This document shows, piece by piece, positions 8,345 through 17,254 of a DNA stretch of 64,000 nucleotides. A model generated the notes under the pieces. The model ran no database searches. It was not told the DNA's origin and worked only from the letters and a program-made list of their open reading frames with translations. Numbering within the stretch: the first letter of the stretch is position 1; each line of letters starts with the position of its first letter. The translations under genes and the position numbers were made by a program. Source of the stretch: Vagococcus entomophilus (GTDB lineage: Bacteria > Bacillota > Bacilli > Lactobacillales > Vagococcaceae); contig NZ_NGJZ01000002.1 of NCBI RefSeq assembly GCF_003987595.1, positions 310,001-374,000 of the forward strand, given 5' to 3'.

Positions 8345-9985
8345 TTGGAACAACAAACAAAATGGTGGCAAAAAGCTGTCGTCTATCAAATTTATCCAAG
8401 AAGTTTTCAAGATAGTAATGGAGACGGAGTTGGAGATCTTCTAGGAATTATAGGTCGTTTGGATTATTTACAATTATTAGGAATTACGGCAATCTGGCTT
8501 TCACCGGTGTATCAGTCTCCCAATGATGATAATGGCTATGATATCAGTGACTATGAGGCAATCATGGAAGAATTTGGTACGATGGAAGAGATGGAGTGTT
8601 TGATTGTAGAAGCAGACAAAAGAAACATTAAGATTATCATGGACTTGGTCGTAAACCATACATCGGATGAACATAAGTGGTTTATAGAAGCAAAAAAAGG
8701 AAAAGAGAATCCGTATCGGGACTATTACATTTGGTGTGATCCAGTAAATGGGGATGTTCCAAATGAAATTTCATCAACTTTTAGTGGCAGTGCTTGGGAG
8801 TTTGATGCAACATCAGGCCAATATTTTTTACATTTATTTAGCAAAAAACAGCCAGATTTAAATTGGGCAAATACAAACGTTCGACAAGAAATCTACAATA
8901 TGATGAACTTTTGGTTAGAAAAAGGTGTTGGTGGTTTTCGGATGGATGTGATTGATCTGATTGGGAAGCTACCAGATCAAGGACTTACAGGAAATGGTCC
9001 CTTACTCCACCAGTATTTACAAGAGATGCATCAAGCTACATTTGGTTCGCATGATGTCATGACGGTTGGAGAAACTTGGGGTGCAACTCCTGAGATTGCC
9101 AAACAATACTCTGATCCAGCAAGGAAAGAACTATCTATGGTCTTTCAGTTTGAACATATTGGTTTAGATCAACAAGAAGGTAAAGAAAAATGGGATATAA
9201 AGCCGTTATCAATTGGAGCATTAAAACGGGTTCTTTCTAAGTGGCAAACAGCGCTTGGAAATCAAGGGTGGAATAGTTTGTTTTGGAATAATCATGACTT
9301 GCCAAGGATTGTGTCACGCTGGGGGAATGATCAAGAATACCGAGTAGAGAGTGCCAAAATGCTTGCGATTCTGCTCCACCTGATGAAAGGGACCCCATAC
9401 ATTTATCAAGGAGAAGAAATAGGAATGACCAACTGCCCAGTCACCTCTATTGAAGAGATTAGGGACATTGAAAGTATCAATATGTATCAAGAACGTCTTA
9501 GTAAAGGGTACCGTAAAGAAGCAATTATTCAATCAATTAATGCAAAAGGACGAGATAATAGCCGGACACCGATGCAGTGGGATGATACAGAATGTGCCGG
9601 CTTTACTACAGGGACTCCGTGGTTGCATGTGAATCCCAATTATCATGAAATCAACGTCAAAGAAAGTTTGGCAGATCCCCAGTCTATTTTTTATACGTAC
9701 CAAAAACTAATTGAACTGCGAAAAGAACACGCGCTTGTCATTTGGGGCGAGTATCAGTTAATCGAAGATACAGCGGAAGAAGTTTTTGCTTATTATCGTG
9801 AGCTTGCGGGTGAAAAATGGTTGGTTGTAGCAAATTTTTCAGAAACAAATCAAACGTTTCTACTTAGAGATGTGATGGATAAGGTGCTTATTCACAATTA
9901 TCAAACGGATCTTCCGGATACAGGTGAGTTGGGACTGCGACCATACGAAGCTTTTGCGGCAAAAATTAAAAGTGAAAGAAGATAG
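8345..9985 (+). CDS. GH13_31 alpha-1,6-glucosidase (oligo-1,6-glucosidase / glucan 1,6-alpha-glucosidase)
   Basis: A protein of 546 residues without signal peptide, so cytoplasmic. GH13 landmarks in order: AVVYQIYPRSF at the N-terminus, DLVVNHTSDEH (about 100-110), GGFRMDVID with nucleophile Asp201, VGETWG with acid/base Glu243, and WNNHDLPR. Val202, directly after the nucleophile, is the residue that marks alpha-1,6 rather than alpha-1,4 specificity in this subfamily. The VIDLIGK...TGNGP stretch is closest to DexB of streptococci. It should release glucose from the non-reducing end of imported isomalto-oligosaccharides. Starts at TTG with GAGGA upstream. Confidence 0.9.
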   Translation: MEQQTKWWQKAVVYQIYPRSFQDSNGDGVGDLLGIIGRLDYLQLLGITAIWLSPVYQSPNDDNGYDISDYEAIMEEFGTMEEMECLIVEADKRNIKIIMDLVVNHTSDEHKWFIEAKKGKENPYRDYYIWCDPVNGDVPNEISSTFSGSAWEFDATSGQYFLHLFSKKQPDLNWANTNVRQEIYNMMNFWLEKGVGGFRMDVIDLIGKLPDQGLTGNGPLLHQYLQEMHQATFGSHDVMTVGETWGATPEIAKQYSDPARKELSMVFQFEHIGLDQQEGKEKWDIKPLSIGALKRVLSKWQTALGNQGWNSLFWNNHDLPRIVSRWGNDQEYRVESAKMLAILLHLMKGTPYIYQGEEIGMTNCPVTSIEEIRDIESINMYQERLSKGYRKEAIIQSINAKGRDNSRTPMQWDDTECAGFTTGTPWLHVNPNYHEINVKESLADPQSIFYTYQKLIELRKEHALVIWGEYQLIEDTAEEVFAYYRELAGEKWLVVANFSETNQTFLLRDVMDKVLIHNYQTDLPDTGELGLRPYEAFAAKIKSERR

Positions 9986-9994
9986 GAGAATATT

Positions 9995-12301
9995 ATGGCG
10001 AAAACAATTTTTCAAGGAGCGCACTACCGAATTACTGTCTTAACCAATCAGTTAATACGAATGGAATACAGCGAGGACGGGCAATTTGAAGATCGTTTCA
10101 CGCAAACGGTATTAAATAGAACCTTTGATCCACCAAAAGTCACGGTGACTGAAACAAATGAGCAACTAGCACTTCATACTCCGAATGTTGCGCTTTTCTA
10201 CGAGAAAGAAAAAAAGTTTAACGAATATACGGTGTCGTTGGATGTACGTTTTGAAACAGGCTATACTCATCACTGGCGATTTGGAGATACAGAGTGGAAT
10301 TTAAAAGGAACGACTCGAACGCTGGATGGGGCAGATGGAGAAGTGATGCTGGAAGACGGGATTTTGAGTCGAAACGGAGTGACGGTGATGGATGATTCTA
10401 CCACATTCATACTTGATGAAGAAAATCATCCAGTGAAACGTCATGGAAGTACAACTGACTGTTATCTGTTTGCTTATGGGCATGATTACTTTAAAGCGCT
10501 CAAAGATTTTTATCAATTGACGGGTCAAACCCCATTACTACCAAGATATGCGCTTGGAAATTGGTGGAGTCGTTATTGGAAATACACAGAGGAAAGCTAT
10601 TTGAATCTGGTTGAACAGTTTCAAGAGGAGAAGATTCCGTTGTCTGTTTCGGTGATTGATATGGACTGGCATTTGACCGAGATTCCTGAACGCTTTGGCA
10701 ATGGTTGGACTGGTTATACCTGGGATAAAAGGTTATTTCCTCAGCCCAAACGCTTCATGCAGGCTCTGCATGATAAGGGACTTGCAGTCACACTGAATGT
10801 CCATCCGGCAGATGGAATTCGAGCGTTTGAAGAGGCCTATCCAAGAGTGGCACAACGTCTCCAGTTGAATCAAGCTGAAGAAGAGCCCGCGCGCTTTGAT
10901 TTAAATGATGAAGCTTTCCGTGTCAGTTATTTTGAGGATGTTCATCATCCGATGGAAGAAGAGGGAGTTGATTTTTGGTGGATTGACTGGCAACAAGGAA
11001 CGAAAAGTGGAGTTGCCGGTTTGGATCCTCTTTGGCAATTAAATCATTATCACTTTTTAGACCAAACACAGCGCAAACAAGATCCCCTAATTTTATCGCG
11101 TTATGCAGGTCCAGGAAGTCATCGTTATCCATTAGGTTTTTCAGGGGATACGATTATCAGTTGGGCCTCCCTAGCTTTTCAACCGTACATGACGACAACT
11201 GCCTCTAATATAGGCTATTCATGGTGGAGTCATGATATTGGAGGGCATATGTTGGGCTACAAAGATGAAGAACTCTCTTTACGTTGGCTTCAGTTTGGGG
11301 TATTTAGTCCGATTAATCGGCTTCATAGTTCTTCTAGTGCTTTTACAAGCAAAGAACCATGGACATTTGAGCCGACTATTGCAGGTGTTATGAAAGACTA
11401 TTTGCGCTTCCGTCATTCGTTACTTCCTTATCTATATACTGCAAATGTACGTACACATGAAGTGGGAGTACCTTTGATGCAACCGATGTATTACCGTTAT
11501 CCAGAGATTGAGGAGGCCTACAACAGTCGGAATCAATATTTCTTTGGATCGGAGTTACTCGTTGCACCAATTACGCAACCGATAAATCAAGAAACCGAAC
11601 TGGGCAAAGCGAAGGTATTCTTGCCACCGGGAGATTGGTTTGATCTATTTCGCAACTGCCGTTATGAAGGAGATACGTCCATTACGATGTATCGCTCGTT
11701 AACAGATATTCCGGTTTTAGCAAGAGCAGGAGCTATTATTCCGTTAGATGCTACGCCAGAGGAAACTAAAGCAAACGAATTACCAGAAAAGATACGCTGG
11801 GAAATATTTCCCGGTAAAACTAATGAGTATGAACTGATTGAAGACCTCGCAGGAAACCGATGTACCACGCGAGTTCGCCTAGATGAAGCTACACAACAAT
11901 TGTCAATCGAAACAGAAGGGGATAACAAAATTCTTCCTAGCAATCGACAACACGAGTTTCATCTACGGGTAACAGATGAAGTACAGGTCGTTGGAGAGTG
12001 TCTGTCTTCAAGCTATCAGGAACAGACTAAGGAACAAGTAATTATCGTGCAACAATCAGAGCGGCAAAATATATTAAGCATTGTTGGCTTTGCGTATAGC
12101 AAAACACAAACGAGTGAGCAAGCAGTTTTTGATATTTTAAAACGAGCAAATATTGAGAATCAACTAAAAGATCAAATATGGCAACGTTATGGTGATGAAA
12201 CAAGTAAAAAGAAACGTTTCAACTTATTTTCGCAACTCTCTTTACCTGATTTAGCACAAGCATTATTTGAATGTGAATACACAGACCAACGAGAAGAATA
12301 A
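9995..12301 (+). CDS. GH31 alpha-glucosidase / alpha-glucosyltransferase
   Basis: A protein of 768 residues, no signal peptide. An N-terminal beta domain leads to ALGNWWSRYW, then the GH31 barrel: the nucleophile in FWWIDWQQG (Asp331) and the acid/base in GFSGDTIISW (Asp385), followed by WWSHDIGGH and RHSLLPYLYT. GH31 enzymes act on alpha-glucosidic bonds; next to GH13_31 and GH66 genes it probably hydrolyses or transglycosylates alpha-1,3/1,4/1,6 branches of dextran fragments. Begins nine bases after the GH13 stop, with GGAG at the junction, so it is translated from the same message. Confidence 0.9.
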   Translation: MAKTIFQGAHYRITVLTNQLIRMEYSEDGQFEDRFTQTVLNRTFDPPKVTVTETNEQLALHTPNVALFYEKEKKFNEYTVSLDVRFETGYTHHWRFGDTEWNLKGTTRTLDGADGEVMLEDGILSRNGVTVMDDSTTFILDEENHPVKRHGSTTDCYLFAYGHDYFKALKDFYQLTGQTPLLPRYALGNWWSRYWKYTEESYLNLVEQFQEEKIPLSVSVIDMDWHLTEIPERFGNGWTGYTWDKRLFPQPKRFMQALHDKGLAVTLNVHPADGIRAFEEAYPRVAQRLQLNQAEEEPARFDLNDEAFRVSYFEDVHHPMEEEGVDFWWIDWQQGTKSGVAGLDPLWQLNHYHFLDQTQRKQDPLILSRYAGPGSHRYPLGFSGDTIISWASLAFQPYMTTTASNIGYSWWSHDIGGHMLGYKDEELSLRWLQFGVFSPINRLHSSSSAFTSKEPWTFEPTIAGVMKDYLRFRHSLLPYLYTANVRTHEVGVPLMQPMYYRYPEIEEAYNSRNQYFFGSELLVAPITQPINQETELGKAKVFLPPGDWFDLFRNCRYEGDTSITMYRSLTDIPVLARAGAIIPLDATPEETKANELPEKIRWEIFPGKTNEYELIEDLAGNRCTTRVRLDEATQQLSIETEGDNKILPSNRQHEFHLRVTDEVQVVGECLSSSYQEQTKEQVIIVQQSERQNILSIVGFAYSKTQTSEQAVFDILKRANIENQLKDQIWQRYGDETSKKKRFNLFSQLSLPDLAQALFECEYTDQREE

Positions 12302-12462
12302 ACAGCTCTAACAAGACACAATTAAACTTGTCTAGCAAGTGTCTATCCAGACTATAGAGAAGAGGATGAGTAACAGTGGTGAAAGCAAACTTGCTATCGG
12401 GTTTCTTTTCTATCGCGTGAGCAAACTCTCTATGGTTTGGATATTTTTATTAGGAGGATGGA
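12302..12462 (+). other. Gap before the GH66 gene
   Basis: A 161-bp gap in an otherwise tight operon. I see no convincing promoter or terminator. A hydrophobic stretch is encoded in another frame (12339-12578), not joined to the GH66 frame. Confidence 0.3.
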
Positions 12463-14259
12463 GTGAGAAGCGTAGTGAAAAAAGATCAAAAGCAAACGGT
12501 CTCCATACAAAAAATTTCGGCAGATCGAGCGGTTTATCGACCAGGGTTTCCAGTCAAATGGACTGTTCGGTTATCTGATAAAGGACAGGAGAGTCAAGGC
12601 ACGTACCATCTGGTCGTTACTCATTTAGGTGACAAGGTGGGACAAAAGTCTGGCGAATGGACTACGAAAGAGGGTGAAGGAACGATTGTACTTGATTGGC
12701 GGTCACCATCTATGGATTATCAAGGATACTTGGCACAACTTGAATTAAGAAATCTAGATGGACAAATAGTCGCTCATGCGAATAAGGCAATCGACGTGTC
12801 GAGTGACTGGACGAAATTCCCTCGTTACGGCTATTTAACAGAATTTGGTGGGGCGACAACGCCAGAAAAAACGATAGAACAAATGAAAGATTGGCAATTA
12901 AATTCCATTGAGTACTATGACTGGAAATTTTTGCACCATCAATTGATTCCAGAAGATGGTGCTATGACTTGGCAAGACTGGTCAGGACGTCAGATTGATG
13001 GCAACAAAGTAAAAATGTATATCCAGCAAGCGAAGAAAGCGAATATAGTGAGTATGAGCTATAACATGATTTATGCGGCTACAAATAATTACCAAGAATA
13101 TGGGGTGAAAGCGGATTGGCTCCTTCACTATGCAGAAGAACACGGAGAAAAAGGTAAACATAAAGGAGAGGTTTTTTCATTTGAGATGGGGGACAGCCCG
13201 TCAGGACAATCTACGTTGTTTTTCTTTGATTTGGATTGTTCTGAATGGCAAACATATATCATTCAAAAAAATCAAGAAGCATTAGCCGTCATGGGATTTG
13301 ATGGTTGGCATGGAGATACTGTGGGCGAATGGGGAAAAATGTGGGCAGCAGCTGATATTGGTCAAGAAGACCAAGCTAAATATGTCAAAAACAGCTATCG
13401 CTCGTTTTTGAATACGGTCAAGGAACGATTAGGGAATGCCTATTATTTGTCATTTAATCCTGTTGGCGCACAAGGGATTGAGCAGGTTAACACTTCGAAT
13501 GTTGATGTGTTGTATGCTGAGATTTGGCCTTGGGATAAGGATAGCGAAGGAAATCTATATGAAGACTATATGAGTTTAAAAAGAGAAATTGATCAATCCA
13601 GAAAAGAAAGCGGCGGAAAATCGTTAATTATTCCAGCATATATGGAGTATGACTATGCGGCAAATCAGAAAATCCGTCAATCGTTCAACCAAGCGGCAGT
13701 TCTCTTGACCGCTGCTGCGGTATACGCGGCAGGAGGTTCCAGAATGGAACTGGGAAACGGAACTGAAATGCTATCTAATGAATACTTTCCCAGTAATCAG
13801 CTCTACATGAGTTGTGAGCACCAAAAACGACAACACGCATTGCAAGAATTTATTGTCGCCTATCAAAATATTTTGCGCGATGGATTAGAGGATAACCAAA
13901 AACCAATTAGTATTGATCAAGAAAAAACAAGTATTGACGGCCAAGCGGATACGATTTGGGCGTATGCAAAAGAAAAAGAGGGTATGGAAGCCATCCAACT
14001 TATTAATCTAAGTGGAGTGATGGATGTGACTTGGCGTGCCAACGAGGGGAAAAAAGAAACACCTAAAAAGAAAAGTAATTTGACGGTAAAATATTATACT
14101 GAGCAGATTTATCCCCATGCTTATCTTACTTCTCCTGACCCAGAATTTGATGGACTATCAAAAAAGGTAGCGATAACACAAAAGCGTGATCAGAGAGGTA
14201 TCTATCTTGAAATTCCAGTAAGTAGTTTAGAATATTGGGCTATGCTTTATTTTTACTAA
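12463..14259 (+). CDS. GH66 dextranase-family enzyme, cytoplasmic form
   Basis: A protein of 598 residues. An N-terminal Ig-like region (about 10-110) precedes the barrel, which starts at FPRYGYLTEF. GH66 signatures follow: IEYYDWKFLHH, SYNMIYAA, GFDGWHGDTVGEWG with nucleophile Asp285, and VLYAEIWPWD with acid/base Glu353; their 68-residue spacing equals that of the Streptococcus mutans dextranase pair (385/453). There is no signal peptide, no anchor and no room for the CBM35 insertion of cycloisomaltooligosaccharide transferases. Start is GTG after AGGAGG; the frame is closed by TAG at 12451. It probably cuts imported linear or cyclic alpha-1,6-glucans inside the cell. Confidence 0.85.
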   Translation: MRSVVKKDQKQTVSIQKISADRAVYRPGFPVKWTVRLSDKGQESQGTYHLVVTHLGDKVGQKSGEWTTKEGEGTIVLDWRSPSMDYQGYLAQLELRNLDGQIVAHANKAIDVSSDWTKFPRYGYLTEFGGATTPEKTIEQMKDWQLNSIEYYDWKFLHHQLIPEDGAMTWQDWSGRQIDGNKVKMYIQQAKKANIVSMSYNMIYAATNNYQEYGVKADWLLHYAEEHGEKGKHKGEVFSFEMGDSPSGQSTLFFFDLDCSEWQTYIIQKNQEALAVMGFDGWHGDTVGEWGKMWAAADIGQEDQAKYVKNSYRSFLNTVKERLGNAYYLSFNPVGAQGIEQVNTSNVDVLYAEIWPWDKDSEGNLYEDYMSLKREIDQSRKESGGKSLIIPAYMEYDYAANQKIRQSFNQAAVLLTAAAVYAAGGSRMELGNGTEMLSNEYFPSNQLYMSCEHQKRQHALQEFIVAYQNILRDGLEDNQKPISIDQEKTSIDGQADTIWAYAKEKEGMEAIQLINLSGVMDVTWRANEGKKETPKKKSNLTVKYYTEQIYPHAYLTSPDPEFDGLSKKVAITQKRDQRGIYLEIPVSSLEYWAMLYFY

Positions 14260-14329
14260 GAAAGTCAGACAGGATGAAAAAAGTGACATTCACTCTTTGA
14301 AAAGCTCTTATCTATCAAGTGAATTAGTG

Positions 14330-14335
14330 TATAAT
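14330..14335 (+). promoter_or_regulatory. Candidate -10 of the LacI-family gene
   Basis: TATAAT at 14330-14335 with no good -35 at normal spacing. It would allow the regulator to be transcribed apart from the sugar operon. Confidence 0.35.
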
Positions 14336-14411
14336 AGGAAAAGAGAAGGATTACAAGGGACCGAGTTTCTTTTCATTCGTTTTTGGAATGATCGATGTTG
14401 GGAGGTACAAA

Positions 14412-15428
14412 ATGGCAATCACAATTAAAGATATAGCGAAGCGAGCCAATGTTTCGACCGCTACCGTTTCCAGAGTCATCAATGGCATTGGCGGCTATGG
14501 CAGTGACACGCGCAATCGAGTATTAGCGGCCGCACAGGAACTGGGCTATTATAAAAATGAAACCGCGACGAGTCTGGTAACCAACAAGACGAAAACAATT
14601 GGGATTATCATTCCCAACGTGAGTACTTCTTTTTATGGCAATATTGTGACAGGGATTGAGGATGTGGCCTATGATTTTGGCTATAGTGTAATCCTGACAC
14701 ATGCCGGGGTTGAAGGGAATCGTTTATTTGATAGCTTGAAGCTTATGGTCAATCGACGGGTAGATGGCATTATTATTGTATCGATTTATTTGAATAAGGA
14801 GCAACAGCAGATGATCCGTAAGCTAGGAGTTCCAACAATTCTTCTTTCAACTATTTCAGAAGGCAATCGATTGCCTTATATAAAGGTAGATGATTATGCT
14901 GCCAGCTATCACGCTACGCAGTACTTAGTGAATCAAGGTCACCAGAAAATTGGTTTAGCAGGAGTCAATCAAAATGATCAAGTTGCTGGACAGCCAAGAC
15001 TAGCTGGTTACCGTGATTGCTTAGAAAAGAACCAAATCTTAAGAGATGAGGCGTTGATTTTTTTTGGCGACTTTAGCTTTGATGCAGGGAAACGAGCGAT
15101 GGACTATTACATGACCCACGAATTACCTACCGCACTCGTCTGCGCAAGTGATGATACCGCGCTTGGAATTATTTCGATGGCCCATCAGTATAAGATTCTA
15201 GTTCCAGAGCAACTATCGGTTATTGGCTATGATGATACCAGTGTTGCATGGATGACGACACCGCCACTTACTACCATTGCACAACCTTTTTATGAGATGG
15301 GCGCACTTGGATGCAAACGGCTTATTGAATCAGTCACTACGAACCAAGAGATTCGCTCGGAAATTATTCCATTTGAGTTGATGGAACGGCAAACAGTATT
15401 ACAGAGGTCAAATAATCCAAAAAGCTAG
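14412..15428 (+). CDS. LacI-family transcriptional regulator
   Basis: A protein of 338 residues. The N-terminal helix-turn-helix is complete (TIKDIAKRANVSTATVSRVING) and is followed by the hinge and a periplasmic-binding-fold sensor domain (TIGIIIPNVSTSFYGNIVTGIE, ... VIGYDDTSVAWMTTPPLTTI). I chose the ATG at 14412 because GGAGG stands six bases before it; the in-frame ATG at 14388 has no ribosome site. It lies downstream of the dextran operon and is the likely repressor acting on the operators near 4033-4127, with an imported isomalto-oligosaccharide or a product as inducer. Confidence 0.9.
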   Translation: MAITIKDIAKRANVSTATVSRVINGIGGYGSDTRNRVLAAAQELGYYKNETATSLVTNKTKTIGIIIPNVSTSFYGNIVTGIEDVAYDFGYSVILTHAGVEGNRLFDSLKLMVNRRVDGIIIVSIYLNKEQQQMIRKLGVPTILLSTISEGNRLPYIKVDDYAASYHATQYLVNQGHQKIGLAGVNQNDQVAGQPRLAGYRDCLEKNQILRDEALIFFGDFSFDAGKRAMDYYMTHELPTALVCASDDTALGIISMAHQYKILVPEQLSVIGYDDTSVAWMTTPPLTTIAQPFYEMGALGCKRLIESVTTNQEIRSEIIPFELMERQTVLQRSNNPKS

Positions 15429-15468
15429 CACTTTGAGATTAGAAAATTTTTAATCACGAACAAATCAA

Positions 15469-15512
15469 ACAGGCTTAGCCGTCCTAAAAAAAGGATGGCC
15501 AAGCTTGTTTTT
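15469..15512 (+). terminator. Rho-independent terminator after the LacI-family gene
   Basis: A 17-bp stem (arms 15469-15485 and 15492-15508, two mismatches or wobbles) followed by TTTTT. It closes the sugar locus and marks the left limit of the accessory region. Confidence 0.85.
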
Positions 15513-15610
15513 AAATAGGAAACAGCATGTTAAGAAGCCTATATCTTAAAGCCATTATGTTCTAGCGTAGATTACTTCATGTTAGTCGATCGGGTGGGTA
15601 TTCCTAATGG

Positions 15611-15627
15611 GCTCTTTATTTCACCCC
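15611..15627. repeat. Degenerate copy of the guaA end repeat
   Basis: GCTCTTTATTTCACCCC followed by AAATAAACTTGTT resembles the sequence around the exact repeat at 16551 (GCTCTTTATTCCCACTC then AAAAATAAATTAGTT). The similarity extends over about 30 bases, so it may be an older, decayed junction of the same kind. Confidence 0.4.
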
Positions 15628-15639
15628 AAATAAACTTGT

Positions 15640-15922
15640 TAGAAAATGTTGAATTGGAACCACGACCCTGTTTTTGGCGTAGAGAATGTGAGTGAAGTGT
15701 GGAGGGGTTATTTATAAATCATTTCCACATGAGGATAAGAGTCAGGTAGTAGTCGCAGCTAGAACTGATCCATCAAAAACACAAGATGGATTCAGTGTCA
15801 TCGATGCTTCAACAAATTTTGAATTAAAACAACTGACTTCAGCGAAAACTTTTGTGAATTGTCTGAAAAAAATACAAGATAGCACAACTTTGTGTAAAGG
15901 ATTCAATTTGACGTTTTTTTAA
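15640..15922 (+). pseudogene. Lipase-like gene fragment
   Basis: The open part (from a GTG at 15692, 76 codons) reads SQVVVAARTDPSKTQDGFSVIDAS and then QLTSAKTFVNCLKKIQD, the pattern of the region before the nucleophile elbow in DUF2974-type lipases, usually with RGTD. It also parallels VTVVAAGTYPSDS of the lipase encoded at 17255-18478. Just upstream another frame reads NHDPVFGVENVSEVWRGYL, so the gene is frameshifted, and the catalytic serine part is missing. A dead remnant of a related toxin gene is the best reading; a chance ORF cannot be excluded. Confidence 0.4.
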
Positions 15923-15989
15923 ATATTATTTATTATATAAATAATATAAAATTATATTTTAAAAATGTTGTTTGAAAGGATTGAAAAGT

Positions 15990-16106
15990 ATGGGGCTAAC
16001 TGAGGCTGTTTTCGATATAATAGCACAATTTTTTGCAGGTCTAGGTTCTGGAAAATTAACAAAGATGAAAAAGGAAGAAGACCGTAAACATAAAACAAAA
16101 AAATAG
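15990..16106 (+). CDS. Possible 38-residue peptide
   Basis: ATG at 15990 preceded by GAAAGGA with good spacing. The peptide has a hydrophobic amphipathic N-terminal half (LTEAVFDIIAQFFAGLG) and a strongly charged Lys/Glu-rich tail ending KHKTKK. That form is seen in membrane-active peptides and type I toxins, but I recognise no family. The flanks are AT-rich and there are no intact neighbours. It may be real; it may equally be a fortuitous frame in decayed DNA. Confidence 0.35.
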   Translation: MGLTEAVFDIIAQFFAGLGSGKLTKMKKEEDRKHKTKK

Positions 16107-16649
16107 GGGGAACTTGTGTAACCAAGAGTTTAGTAGTAACCTAAGAGATTAAAGAGTAGAACTCTTTCTTGGGGGGGGGGAACGTCTGCTCATACTATCA
16201 CTATTTTGTTGTCAGTTGTGGACTTTTGATCCATAGTAACAATATCCTCTGCTACACTATGTTAGGGAAGTGGTTGGGATTTTTTTTGCTTTTTCTTTTT
16301 TGAGGTGAACAACTTTTGAGAAATATATTTAAGATCAAATTGTGCTAAATAAGATGTCTTTTTTGATTTAACGCTATAATTTGTGACACATTACATAATT
16401 CTATGGCATTCATTACATTTAAATGGCTATTTCTTTATAGGAAACTAATTAGGGGAAATAGTAGGAAACCAAATCATTTTCAATGAAAATCAAGCATTTC
16501 ATAAGTTGAAAAACGTTGATTTATCGGCATTCTCCATCCTTATTATGTTGGCTCTTTATTCCCACTCAAAAATAAATTAGTTTTGCACGGTACGTAATAG
16601 ATAAGTTTACGCCATTTTAATAAAGTGTTATCAATTTAATCACTGAACG
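16107..16649. other. Non-coding stretch with decayed island DNA
   Basis: No coding frame worth calling on either strand. It contains a small perfect hairpin AAAGAGT-AGA-ACTCTTT (16151-16167), a run of ten G (16171-16180), several T-runs, and the exact guaA-type repeat at 16555-16567. No promoter or RNA gene was recognised. Confidence 0.5.
16555..16567. repeat. Exact 13-bp guaA-end direct repeat (left)
   Basis: TTTATTCCCACTC, identical to the sequence that ends guaA (complement GAGTGGGAATAAA, encoding the final Trp-Glu-stop). Interpreted as an attachment-site copy left by site-specific integration at guaA. Confidence 0.7.
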
Positions 16650-16919
16650 CTAAGAAGATAGTTTATCTAAAGTTTGTTGTTGTTTTTCAAAAGCTTCTGT
16701 TACTTTTTTTTCAAACTGACCTTTAACAGCAGATTCTAATGTTTGAGAAGAAGAAGACAGTGCCTTGTTAGCACTTTGTATTGCTGTTTCACCTTGCTTT
16801 TTAGCTTCTTGTTTCATGGTATGAGATTTCTGTATTTTGGATGAGCCAATTGCTTGCACACGTATTTTTTCTAAATTCTTTTTTAACTCTTTCAATAATT
16901 TTTTTGCTATTTCTTCCAA
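16650..16919 (-). CDS. Small helical type VII accessory/partner protein
   Basis: 89 residues, almost entirely predicted alpha-helix, rich in Lys, Glu, Gln, Ala and Ser, without signal peptide or membrane segment. Size and composition match the WXG100-like helical partners found beside LXG and TslA-type effectors (SACOL2603/DUF3130-like). It is the last gene of the four-gene unit and starts 12 bases after the preceding stop, at a TTG with AAGGAG eight bases upstream. Proposed role: forms a complex with the helical C-terminus of the lipase for export. The assignment rests on context; there is no diagnostic motif. Confidence 0.5.
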   Translation of the reverse strand: MEEIAKKLLKELKKNLEKIRVQAIGSSKIQKSHTMKQEAKKQGETAIQSANKALSSSSQTLESAVKGQFEKKVTEAFEKQQQTLDKLSS

Positions 16920-16931
16920 TAGAACAACTCC

Positions 16932-17240
16932 TTATTCTTTATTTGCTTTTTGGAGGTCATTTCGATAGTCTTGTTCAAGTTTTTCTTGTCGCTGATACAG
17001 CTGTTTTTTCGCTTTTGATAACTCTTCGTGGTAGTTATTTTCTATTTGTATAATTGATTGTTTGGCACGATCAAAAGGCTCGCTATCTACCGCTGACTGT
17101 TGAACAATTCGGTAAATATCTGACAACGTTTCTTGGATTAATTGTTCTCCTGTTCGTTGAGTATTATTTAGAATATCTTCATCCTCTTCAAGTTCACGGC
17201 GTTTTCGCTGATAATCTGCTGTAATCTGTTCTTCTTTCAT
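16932..17240 (-). CDS. Small helical type VII accessory/partner protein (DUF3958-like)
   Basis: 102 residues, highly charged, heptad-like coiled coil throughout (RKRRELEEDEDILNN; then KKQLYQRQEKLEQDYRNDLQ). Soluble, no signal peptide. It lies 14 bases after the lipase gene with a strong AAAAGGAG site. In LXG loci and in the Staphylococcus aureus tslA locus, two such helical proteins bind the targeting domain of the effector; the pair here has the same order and size. Function inferred from context. Confidence 0.5.
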   Translation of the reverse strand: MKEEQITADYQRKRRELEEDEDILNNTQRTGEQLIQETLSDIYRIVQQSAVDSEPFDRAKQSIIQIENNYHEELSKAKKQLYQRQEKLEQDYRNDLQKANKE

Positions 17241-17254
17241 GTTTTCGCTCCTTT

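Noticed and set aside
12339-12578. Hydrophobic ORF before GH66, as a possible signal peptide
   Set aside because: It is in another frame, the GH66 frame has a stop at 12451, and the GH66 start has a proper AGGAGG; no frameshift is needed to explain a complete enzyme.
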